From assembly GCF_003977685.1 (NCBI RefSeq), contig NZ_RYZH01000031.1, forward strand, positions 23,410 to 87,409: DNA of 64,000 nt, written 5' to 3'. Below, piece after piece: positions 43,830 to 51,524 of the stretch. The stretch's first letter is position 1, and each line of letters begins with the position of its first letter. The position numbers and the translations under genes were made by a program. The notes beneath the pieces are model-generated. The model saw only the letters and a list, made by a program, of their open reading frames with translations, did not search any database and was not told the DNA's origin. The stretch comes from Tautonia sociabilis. GTDB taxonomy: Bacteria > Planctomycetota > Planctomycetia > Isosphaerales > Isosphaeraceae.

Positions 43830-45400
43830 TGGCCGGCGCGCTGGATATCTTCCTCGACAACCCGATCCTGACCAAGCACGCCCGCTCCCGGCTGCGACGC
43901 AACCGGGTACTCCCCTGGTCGATCGTGGTGGTGACGCTCTGCGGGATCATCTGCTGGGTCTTCTACCAGCGGAACGGACTGCTCGGGACGGCCCCGCTGA
44001 CCCTGGTGGTGACGCTCCAGGTGGTGACGCTCGTCTTCGCCGGCGCCGGGGAGATCGGCGGCGCCGTGGGAGGGGCGAGGGAAAGCGGCATCCTCGACTT
44101 CCACCGCGTCTCGCCGGTGCCTCCGATCTGGCTGGCGGTGGGCTTCTTCTTCGGGGCTCCGCTGCTGCAATACTGGCTGACCTTGCTGACGATCCCGTTC
44201 GCGGTCTTCCTGGCCGCGGTCGGGCCGGCGGGATGGCAGGGCTTGCTGGTGTTCGAGGCGCCGCTGCTGCTGGCAGCCTGGCTGGTGCACACGCTGACGC
44301 TGCTGGGAGCGATGATCAGCAAGAAGCCAAAGGCCGGCAACCGGGGAATGATCGGCCTGGTCTTCCTCGGCCTCTTCCTGGGCCAGGGGCTGTTCTTCGG
44401 CATCCAGTACATGCTCTTCGACCTGGCCGGAACGATGGCCAAGATCCGGTTCTTCGGGGCCCCGGTGCCGTGGATGCTGCTGGTGGTCGCCTACGAGGCG
44501 ATCCTGATCGGCTTCCTGTTCATCCCTTCGGTGCGTCGGATGCGGTCGGATCGGGCGCACCTCTACACCAAGCCTCAGGCGATCGCGTTCCTGGCGACGA
44601 TCACGACCCTGGTCCTGGGAGTGATCTGGACCCTGAGGGGGTACGACTCCCTGGTCGTCGTCTTGCTGTACGCCCTCACGCTGGTGGCGATCCTGCTGGC
44701 GGTGACGATCACTCCCGACCGCAGCGAGTACATCAAGGGCCTGCGGCGGGCCGAGCGGGAAGGTCGGAAGCGGCCGAGCCCCTGGTCGGACGCCGGGGCC
44801 AACCGGATCCCGCTGTTCGTGCTCTGCGCGATCGTGCTCATCGGCACCACGATCGCCTGGGAGGCGATCGAGGGCCGGCAGGTGGCGGGGAACTCGGCCT
44901 ATTCGCAGACGATCGCCATCGGGGTGCTGACGGTGGCGTATGTCGGGCTCGGGCTCCAGGCGGCGCAGCTGTTCATGAGAAAGCACGGGCAGACGCTGTT
45001 CGTGCTGTTCCTGTTCTTCGCCTGGCTCGTGCCGCTGGTCGTCGGCGGCGGGCTGGCCGCCAGCCAGTTCGCGCCCCAGGCGGCGCTGACGGTGACGGCG
45101 CTGAGCCCGCTGGCCGGCATCGTCATCTCCTCCGGCGCCGTCCAGGATCCCGGTCCCGCCTTCAACGCCGATCCCGGCCCGGCCCGGCTGGCGGCGGTCG
45201 GCTCGGCGCTGACGTTCGCCTTCCTGTTCCACTTCCTGCTCGACGTCGTGCAGCGCCGGCTCGACCGTGCCGTCCGATCCGCGGCCTCGCTCCGCCTGCC
45301 CGACCCGTTCGACGACATCCTCGGCATCCCCGGGGCGGAGAAGGCCCCCGAACTAGCGGCTCCGGGAGGGAGGGTGGCCAGAGCCGGGGAGAAGGGCTGA
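43829..45400 (+). CDS. ABC transporter permease
   Basis: This 523-residue protein has about twelve hydrophobic helices; the first follows MAGALDIFLDNPILTKHARS. The segment GAVGGARESGILDFHRVSPVPP resembles the cytoplasmic coupling motif (E-x-G-x-x-D) of ABC-2 permeases. A hydrophilic loop (DRSEYIKGLRRAEREGRKRP) divides the two halves. It is translated in a coupled manner with the ATPase upstream. A long inverted repeat follows its stop. It is probably an exporter; nothing in the sequence names the cargo. Confidence 0.82.
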   Translation: MAGALDIFLDNPILTKHARSRLRRNRVLPWSIVVVTLCGIICWVFYQRNGLLGTAPLTLVVTLQVVTLVFAGAGEIGGAVGGARESGILDFHRVSPVPPIWLAVGFFFGAPLLQYWLTLLTIPFAVFLAAVGPAGWQGLLVFEAPLLLAAWLVHTLTLLGAMISKKPKAGNRGMIGLVFLGLFLGQGLFFGIQYMLFDLAGTMAKIRFFGAPVPWMLLVVAYEAILIGFLFIPSVRRMRSDRAHLYTKPQAIAFLATITTLVLGVIWTLRGYDSLVVVLLYALTLVAILLAVTITPDRSEYIKGLRRAEREGRKRPSPWSDAGANRIPLFVLCAIVLIGTTIAWEAIEGRQVAGNSAYSQTIAIGVLTVAYVGLGLQAAQLFMRKHGQTLFVLFLFFAWLVPLVVGGGLAASQFAPQAALTVTALSPLAGIVISSGAVQDPGPAFNADPGPARLAAVGSALTFAFLFHFLLDVVQRRLDRAVRSAASLRLPDPFDDILGIPGAEKAPELAAPGGRVARAGEKG

Positions 45401-45452
45401 ACGAGGGGTGAAGGCGGATCGATGGCGAGGGAAGGACCGGCCGAGCCGATGC

Positions 45453-45531
45453 CGGCAGGACGGTTCGAGCCGCCGGGATGGCCGGGCCTCCGCCCTCGGC
45501 CGTCCCGCCAGAGCCAGCAGCCGTCCTGCCG
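45453..45531. terminator. Long-armed inverted repeat between convergent genes
   Basis: An 11-bp arm containing GGCAGGACGG (45453-45463) matches its exact complement containing CCGTCCTGCC (45521-45531), 57 nt apart. It ends right before the stop of the FAD enzyme gene and could terminate both converging transcripts, although there is no T tract. Confidence 0.4.
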
Positions 45532-47109
45532 TCAGGCGGCCTCGACGCGGCGGGGGACGGCCCGGCCGGCGGTATCGGCGGAGGGGTCGTCGGGACCGTC
45601 CTCGTGGTACTCGGCGTCGGTGTTGACGCGCCAGGTGTCGTAGGGGCCGAGGCCGAGCATGTTGCGGGCCGCCAGGAGGGCGGTCATCATGGAGTGATCT
45701 TGATTGTTGTACTTGTGCATCCCGTTGCGGCCGGCGAGCTGGAGGTTGTCGAAGCGGTCCAGCCAGCGTCGGACGACGGCGACGCGGTCCCGGTAGTCCT
45801 CGTCGTAGACCGGATACGCCTTGGGCATGCGGACGACGCAGCCGTCGACGACCGACGAGCCGGGGACCAGGCCGATGGCGTCGATCTCTCGGCGGCCAAG
45901 CTCGATCAGGTCGGCATCCGGCATGGTCCAGAGTTCGTCCCCCTCGAAGCAGAAGTACTCCAGGCCGAGGCTGCTGGTGGCCGGGTCGGGGACGAGGTCG
46001 GGGGACCAGTTCTTGAAGTTCTGCACCCGGCCGAGGCGGACGCCCGGATCGTGCACGTAAATCCACGTATCGGGAAAGGTCTCGGGGCGGTCGACGATGA
46101 GGACGACGGTGAGGAAGTCGCGGTAGCGGAGGCCGGAGGCGGCGGCGAGGACCTCGTCGGGGGCGGCCGGGCTCATGGCGGCGATCAGGTGTCGGATCGG
46201 CATGGTCGAGAGGAAGTGCCGGCCTCGGTATCGGGTTGGCCGGCCGTCGGGTTCGACGGCGACGAAGGCGGAGACGGAGCGGCCGTCGTGCTCAACGCGA
46301 TCAACCCGGCGGCCGAGCTGGACGGAGCCGCCGCCGGACTCGACGCGGGCCTGCACCGCCTCCCACATCTGGCCGGGGCCGAGGCGGGGGTACTTGAACT
46401 CCTCGATCAGCGTCTTGACCACTTCTCCCTTGCCGAGGCGGCCCACGCCCAGGGCGTTCAGGGCGGCGCCGATGAGGCTCAGGCCCTTGATGCGCTGGGC
46501 GGCCCAGTCGGCCGAGATCTCCGAGGTGGGCATTCCCCAGACCTTCTCGGTGTAGGTCTTGAAGAAGATCTCGAAGAGGGTGCGGCCGAAGCGGTTGACG
46601 ATCCAGTCCTCGAAGCTGCGCTCGGGGGTGATCGGCCGCAGGCGGGCCTTCAGGTAGCTGGCGAGGATGCGGGCGGAGCGGATCGGGCCGAGCTTGCGTA
46701 GGGCGTCGACCGGGCGGAGCGGGTAGTGGAAGAACCGGCGGTCGTAGTAGATGCGGCTCAGGCGGGGTCGGCGGAGGAGCTGGTCGCCGAGGATCTCGTC
46801 CCAGAAGGCGTTGACCTCGGGGCTCTTGGAGAAGAAGCGGTGGCCGCCGATGTCGAAGCGGTAGCCCTTGTACTCGTCGGTGCGGCTGATGCCGCCGACT
46901 CGGACGGGGTCGGCCTCGAGGACGACGCAGCGGCGGCCGTGCCGGGTCAGCTCGTAGGCGGCGGTCAGCCCGGCGGGGCCGCCGCCGGCGACGACGGCGT
47001 CGAAGGCCTCGACGATGGCCGCCTCCCCTTCGGGGGGCCCGATGCGCTGCCAGCGGTGCGGCGGAAGGTATCCCCTCGAGGTTGTCGGCCTCGGCTGTTC
47101 GCTTCCCAT
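45532..47109 (-). CDS. FAD-dependent amine-oxidase-like/UDP-galactopyranose-mutase-like protein
   Basis: This 525-residue protein starts at MGSEQPRPTTSRGYLPPHRW. The dinucleotide-binding motif VVAGGGPAGLTAAYELTRHG lies at about residues 38-57, followed by VLEADPVRVGGISRT, the second FAD motif. Typical COG1232-type segments are YRFDIGGHRFFSKSPEV, TYTEKVWGMPTSEISADWAA and the C-terminal AGRNGMHKYNNQDHSMMTAL, which closes the flavin site. The last two occur in the protoporphyrinogen-oxidase-like group found with glycan genes. No signal peptide. The substrate is unknown; a role in sugar or isoprenoid oxidation is possible. Confidence 0.83.
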   Translation of the reverse strand: MGSEQPRPTTSRGYLPPHRWQRIGPPEGEAAIVEAFDAVVAGGGPAGLTAAYELTRHGRRCVVLEADPVRVGGISRTDEYKGYRFDIGGHRFFSKSPEVNAFWDEILGDQLLRRPRLSRIYYDRRFFHYPLRPVDALRKLGPIRSARILASYLKARLRPITPERSFEDWIVNRFGRTLFEIFFKTYTEKVWGMPTSEISADWAAQRIKGLSLIGAALNALGVGRLGKGEVVKTLIEEFKYPRLGPGQMWEAVQARVESGGGSVQLGRRVDRVEHDGRSVSAFVAVEPDGRPTRYRGRHFLSTMPIRHLIAAMSPAAPDEVLAAASGLRYRDFLTVVLIVDRPETFPDTWIYVHDPGVRLGRVQNFKNWSPDLVPDPATSSLGLEYFCFEGDELWTMPDADLIELGRREIDAIGLVPGSSVVDGCVVRMPKAYPVYDEDYRDRVAVVRRWLDRFDNLQLAGRNGMHKYNNQDHSMMTALLAARNMLGLGPYDTWRVNTDAEYHEDGPDDPSADTAGRAVPRRVEAA

Positions 47110-47218
47110 GCCGCACTCCCCATCCCTGAGGACCCCGCGGGTCGATCGCGATCCCGCCCGGCCCCGATCCGGGCGCGAAGGCCCGGCCCGAATCCGTTCG
47201 GGGCAGGATGGTGTTCTG

Positions 47219-47662
47219 TCAGATTCGGCCGGGACGGTCAAGGCCGGCCGGTCCGGAGGGCTGAAGCAGCTCCAGGGTTCGCTTGACGAGGGCGGCGGCG
47301 GCGTCGAGGGCCTCGTCGGGGGGGAGCTTCAGGGCCTGGGCACGCTCGAAGTCGAGCAGGTGGCGGGCGTCAAGCCGGCCGGGGCGGACGTAGAGGGCCT
47401 CGCAGGCCAGCAGCAGGCAGCGGAGCCCGGCCTCGCGGTAGCCCAGGCGGTAGACCAACGCGCGGAGGCAGCAGAACATCGCCTCGTAGGCCAGCAGGCA
47501 GAGGTCGGCCGGATCCCCCTTCGGGGAGGCCCGCAGGCCGGCGGCGGCCTCCAGGCGGTCGGAGGCCCGGCGGAGCAGCTCGCCGACCGCCTCGGCAGCC
47601 GAATCGTCCCGGGACAGATACGGTCCCTCCAGGCACTTCTCGAAGGTGTTGACGATGGCCAT
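47219..47662 (-). CDS. All-helical protein, possibly HEPN-like
   Basis: This is a 147-residue protein from MAIVNTFEKCLEGPYLSRDD; a TTG ten codons upstream is possible. The sequence is almost entirely helical: EAVGELLRRASDRLEAAAG, LCLLAYEAMFCCLRALVYRL, AGLRCLLLACEALY and DAAAALVKRTLELL. The pattern resembles HEPN-type bundles, but no clear R-x4-6-H catalytic motif is seen. It lies between the rhomboid gene (45 nt upstream) and the FAD gene on the same strand. Function unknown. Confidence 0.6.
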   Translation of the reverse strand: MAIVNTFEKCLEGPYLSRDDSAAEAVGELLRRASDRLEAAAGLRASPKGDPADLCLLAYEAMFCCLRALVYRLGYREAGLRCLLLACEALYVRPGRLDARHLLDFERAQALKLPPDEALDAAAALVKRTLELLQPSGPAGLDRPGRI

Positions 47663-47707
47663 CGGGTTCACCGGGGCTCGGGGAACGGTCAAGGGTCGGA
47701 GAGACGA

Positions 47708-48961
47708 TCAGCGGGGAGGCTCCCCCCGGTCCGAAGCGGCGGGAGGGGCCTCGACCAGACCATGCGTGTCGAAGTAGTCCCGGCGGAGGAAGAGGCCGGC
47801 GACGAAGCCGGAGACGAGGCCGCCGAGATGCGCCGCGTTGTCGATCCCGGGAATCACCAGACCGAAGAGGGTGTTGTAGAGGACCAGAGCGATCACTCCG
47901 CCTCGGACCCGCTTCAGGACGGCCGCCGGGATCGACGCCCGGTGCGAGAGCAGAAACGCGCCCAGGCCGCCGAAGAGGCCGAAAATCGCCCCCGAGGCGC
48001 CGACGCTGACCGCCAGCGGATGCCACCAGGCACTCGCCAGGGCCCCCCCCAGGCCGGCGGCCAGGTAGAGCAGGGCGAAACCGAGGTTTCCGTAGAGGCG
48101 CTCGAGGAGCGGGCCCGCCCGGTAGAGCACATACATGTTCAAAGCCAGGTGGATCAGCCCGCCGTGGAGGAAGACCGACGAGAGCAGCCGCCAGGCCTCG
48201 CCGTCGAAGGCGACGGCGACGCCAACATTGCCCCCCCAGGCGATCAGGTCGGGGACCGTCGGGTTGATCGGCGAGACGCCGGCCAGAGCCATCGCCAGGA
48301 AGACAAGCACGCAGGAGGCGACGATCAGGTAGGTGACCACCACCATCGGGGTGGCGGTCATCACGTCGGCCTGGAAGGAGCGGACACCGCCGTCGGCGCG
48401 GTGCAGGGCCTGAGCCTGGCGGACGACGTGGCCGATCTCGGCCCGGGAGCGGGCCAGGGCCTCGGAGGTGGTCGAGCCGGCCAGGTCTCCCGAGCGCCGG
48501 GCCTGGCCGAGCGTGGCGAGCACGCCAGAGAGGGCGGCCACCGCGTCGAGCTGGCCCAGGCCGGGCATCGGCAGAATCTGGCCCCGCCCGAGATCGAGTG
48601 CCGGGGCGAGATCCCCGGTGACGGAGACGGTCTGGGGCAGGTCGTCGAACGACCGGGAGGCCCCCGGCCTCGGCCCGAGGCCCGAGCCCGACGGCGCCCG
48701 GGAGGGCGTCGGCGACGGCCAGCAGACCCGTCGGGAGGTCAGCGTGCAGGCCGGGACCGGGCCGTCGGGCCCCGGACGCTCGATGATGGCGAGCAGCAGC
48801 TCACCGGGCCGGGGCCGGAGGTAGGTCTCCAGGGCCCGGACGACCGCCTCGGCCGGCAGCCGGGGCGCGACATGGCAGCCGGGATGCCCCGCCAGCGGCT
48901 GGCACGCGGCCAACGCGAAGATCTCCCAGGCGTCGACGTCGGGCTCGGTGTCGTCGTACAC
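47708..48961 (-). CDS. Rhomboid family intramembrane serine protease
   Basis: This 417-residue protein starts at a GTG. The N-terminal 200 residues are soluble and not recognised. The C-terminal half has about seven membrane helices with the catalytic dyad: Ser323 in VGASGAIFGL and His378 in DNAAHLGGLVSG. The LHGGLIHLALNMYVLYRAGP segment is the rhomboid HxxxN block. Rhomboids cleave membrane-spanning segments of substrate proteins. The large N-terminal domain may recruit substrates. Confidence in the family is high; the substrate is unknown. Confidence 0.9.
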   Translation of the reverse strand: MYDDTEPDVDAWEIFALAACQPLAGHPGCHVAPRLPAEAVVRALETYLRPRPGELLLAIIERPGPDGPVPACTLTSRRVCWPSPTPSRAPSGSGLGPRPGASRSFDDLPQTVSVTGDLAPALDLGRGQILPMPGLGQLDAVAALSGVLATLGQARRSGDLAGSTTSEALARSRAEIGHVVRQAQALHRADGGVRSFQADVMTATPMVVVTYLIVASCVLVFLAMALAGVSPINPTVPDLIAWGGNVGVAVAFDGEAWRLLSSVFLHGGLIHLALNMYVLYRAGPLLERLYGNLGFALLYLAAGLGGALASAWWHPLAVSVGASGAIFGLFGGLGAFLLSHRASIPAAVLKRVRGGVIALVLYNTLFGLVIPGIDNAAHLGGLVSGFVAGLFLRRDYFDTHGLVEAPPAASDRGEPPR

Positions 48962-49281
48962 AATCGGGTCCTTGGCGACGATCCGGGGGGCAGGGGGCCC
49001 GGCGGCGGGCGAAGGGAATCACAAGAGAGGGCTGATCCGCTCCGCCCGACGGTGGATGACGGAGGGGCGGGTGTCGGGGTCGAGGGCCGGGGAGCGATCA
49101 GGACGCGGGCTGGTCAGGAGCGGGTGCGGGAGTCGGTGCCTCCCGGAGATCCGAGGGGAGGCAATCGGTCGCGATGATCCGTCTTCGGCCATCGGTCATC
49201 TCCCCTCCGCCGGCCGCCTCCCGCGATCCGCTGTCCGGCGTCCGCCATCAGGACGATCCCGCCCCTCCCTCCGCCTTATGA
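48962..49281. other. Intergenic gap with no recognised gene
   Basis: This is about 320 nt between the start of the rhomboid gene and the stop of nuoN. Open frames here are Arg/Gly/Pro-rich shadows. No terminator with a T tract was seen after nuoN. Confidence 0.5.
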
Positions 49282-50958
49282 TCATTTCTGCATTGCCATG
49301 CCCCCCGAGACAGGGATCGCGGCGACCGGAGCCGGAGCGGGGAGATCGGGGGGGGAGGGGGGCAGGGTGATGGTGAGCATGGCGCTGGCGGCCGATCGCA
49401 TCGAGTCGACCAGCGGGGCGGGCTCGAGGCCGAAGCCGACCGCCGCCAGGGCGGCCAGAACGATCGGCCAGGAGACGCCTCGGGGGGCGGGGCCGGGGGA
49501 TCGGTCGGAGCGGCGGAGGAACAGGGCGCGGAGCACCCGGGCGTAGTAGAAGGCCGAGATCACCGAGTTCACCAGAGCCAGAGCCACCAGGAGCAGCAGG
49601 GTGGAGCGGGCGGAGGCGTCGGCGTTGAGCACCTCCAGGAACATGGCGAGCTTGGACACAAAGCCGGCCGTCGGCGGCAGGCCGATGAGCGAGAGCATCA
49701 GGATCGCCAGACAGACGGCCAGGCCGGGGGACCGGACGCCGAGCCCGTCGAGGTCGTCGATGTCGTCCCGGCCGAGGCCCCGGGCAAGCCAGGCCGCGGC
49801 GGCGAAGGCGCCGACGGTCGTGAGGCTGTAGATGACCAGGTAGAACAGCACGGCGCCGGCGGCCTCGGCGGCCGAGGAGCCGGAGCGGACCGTGACCATC
49901 GCCGCGAGCACGCCGACCAGCATGTAGCCGGCGTGGGCGATGGAGGAATAGGCGAGCATCCGCTTGAGGTTCCGCTGGGCCAGCGCGGCGAGGTTGCCAT
50001 AGGTCATCGTCGCCGCGGCGATCGCGGCCACGATCAACACCCAGCCCCCCCCCGCCTCCCCTCCCACGGCGCCGGCCCAGGGGGCCAGCGCGTGCAGCAG
50101 GACCTTCATCAGGGCGACGAGGCTGGCGAGTTTCGACCCCGAGGCGATCCAGGCCGAGACGGGAGCGGGGGCCCCCTCGTAGGTGTCGGGGGCCCACTGG
50201 TGGAACGGCACGGCGGCGAGCTTGAACCCGAAGCCGACGAGGATCAGCAGCACGGCCGTCGCGCCGACCAGATCGCCCGACAGCCCGCCGGCCTCCCCGG
50301 TCGCGGCGGCCGACTCGACCAGCACGCGCCGGATGCCGTCGAGGAAGGTGGTGCCGGTCAGACCGTAGAGCAGGCTCAGGCCGAACAGGAAGAGAGCCGA
50401 GGCAACCGAGCCGTAGACGAAGTACTTCATCCCCGCCTCGGCCGACCGGCGTTTGTCCTTCTCGAAGGCGGCGGCGAGATAGAGGCAGATGGTCATCAGC
50501 TCCAGCGCGAGGAAGAGGATCAGCAGCTCCTCCGCCGCGACCAGCACCATCATTCCCACGGCGGCCCAGAGCAGCAGGGCGAAGTAGGCGCCCCAGTGCT
50601 CGGTGAAGTCCCAGGCCATCGACATGCCGATGACCATGGCGAGCAAGAGCGCGATCACTCCGTTGAATGATGTCGCCAGCGGATCGCCCGCGATCGTGCC
50701 GTAAACGAGCGTCGGGTCCGGGTCTCCTCCCCCCGCCCCCGGGCCGGCGACCAGCGGTGCGAGCAGCAGGGCGAACACCCCGATCGGCCCGATCAGCGCG
50801 AGCGAGCCGACCGTCTTCCTCCGGGACGAGCCCGGCCGGCCCCGGAGCGGGCCGACATCGACCAGCAGGAGGACCAGGCCCCAGAGCGTCAGCAGGATCT
50901 CCGGGGAGAGGGCCCAGAGCTGGGAGAAGTCGATCGGTGGGGGCGAGGAGGGGGGCAT
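49282..50958 (-). CDS. nuoN: NADH-quinone oxidoreductase subunit N
   Basis: This 558-residue antiporter-like proton-pumping subunit starts at MPPSSPPPIDFSQLWALSPE and has about fourteen helices. Key residues are visible: the glutamate of helix 5 in EELLILFLALELMTICLYLA, the lysines in EAGMKYFVYGSVASALFLFG and KLAAVPFHQWAPDTYEGAP, and the later lysine region LKRMLAYSSIAHAGYMLVG. It is slightly longer than usual because of Gly/Asp/Pro-rich loops. It is the last gene of the complex I operon and follows nuoK directly; the usual nuoL and nuoM between them are missing. The 230-nt gap to nuoK holds no gene. Confidence 0.93.
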   Translation of the reverse strand: MPPSSPPPIDFSQLWALSPEILLTLWGLVLLLVDVGPLRGRPGSSRRKTVGSLALIGPIGVFALLLAPLVAGPGAGGGDPDPTLVYGTIAGDPLATSFNGVIALLLAMVIGMSMAWDFTEHWGAYFALLLWAAVGMMVLVAAEELLILFLALELMTICLYLAAAFEKDKRRSAEAGMKYFVYGSVASALFLFGLSLLYGLTGTTFLDGIRRVLVESAAATGEAGGLSGDLVGATAVLLILVGFGFKLAAVPFHQWAPDTYEGAPAPVSAWIASGSKLASLVALMKVLLHALAPWAGAVGGEAGGGWVLIVAAIAAATMTYGNLAALAQRNLKRMLAYSSIAHAGYMLVGVLAAMVTVRSGSSAAEAAGAVLFYLVIYSLTTVGAFAAAAWLARGLGRDDIDDLDGLGVRSPGLAVCLAILMLSLIGLPPTAGFVSKLAMFLEVLNADASARSTLLLLVALALVNSVISAFYYARVLRALFLRRSDRSPGPAPRGVSWPIVLAALAAVGFGLEPAPLVDSMRSAASAMLTITLPPSPPDLPAPAPVAAIPVSGGMAMQK

Positions 50959-51188
50959 GGGAAGGAATCCGATCGAGAGCGGCTGGCGGCGGCCGGATGC
51001 CGGATCGCTGAGGAACAAGGGCCGAGGCGGATCCCGGACGGGAGGACCCGGGGAGACGAAGCGGGAGGGGATTGAGGCGTCGCGGCGGCGGGGTTCGGAA
51101 CGGCCGTCGGTCGCCGGCCGATCGCCACCGGCCATCTCGCATCAGCCCTCGGGCATAAGGTCCTCTTTCGGAACATCGCGGGGCCGGC

Positions 51189-51524
51189 TCAGCCGGCCAG
51201 GCTGTCGTAGCGGTCGACGTCGGCGGCGTGCCAGCGGCGGTAGCAGAGCAGGATCAGGGCGATGCCGACGGCGACCTCGGCCGCGGCGACGGTGATGACG
51301 AAGATCGCCAGCATCACGCCGGCGATCGGCCCGGCCTCGGGGCCGGGGGAGTCGGAGTATCGCCAGAAGGCGACGAGGTTGATGTTGGCGGCGTTGAGCA
51401 TCAGCTCGATCGCCATCAGCACGGCGATCGCGTTGCGGCGCGCCAGCACGCCGAACAGGCCGATGGCGAACGCGGCCGAGGCGAACAGGAGGAACCAGCT
51501 CAGGGGGATGTCGCCGCCGGTCAT
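51189..51524 (-). CDS. nuoK: NADH-quinone oxidoreductase subunit K
   Basis: This 111-residue protein has three helices, the normal size for NuoK. The two conserved membrane glutamates are in IAVLMAIELMLNAANINLVA and FVITVAAAEVAVGIALIL. It starts at MTGGDIPLSWFLLFASAAFA, with its ATG overlapping the nuoJ stop by 4 nt (ATGA). In complex I it lies between NuoJ and the antiporter-like subunits and is part of the proton path. Confidence 0.95.
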   Translation of the reverse strand: MTGGDIPLSWFLLFASAAFAIGLFGVLARRNAIAVLMAIELMLNAANINLVAFWRYSDSPGPEAGPIAGVMLAIFVITVAAAEVAVGIALILLCYRRWHAADVDRYDSLAG

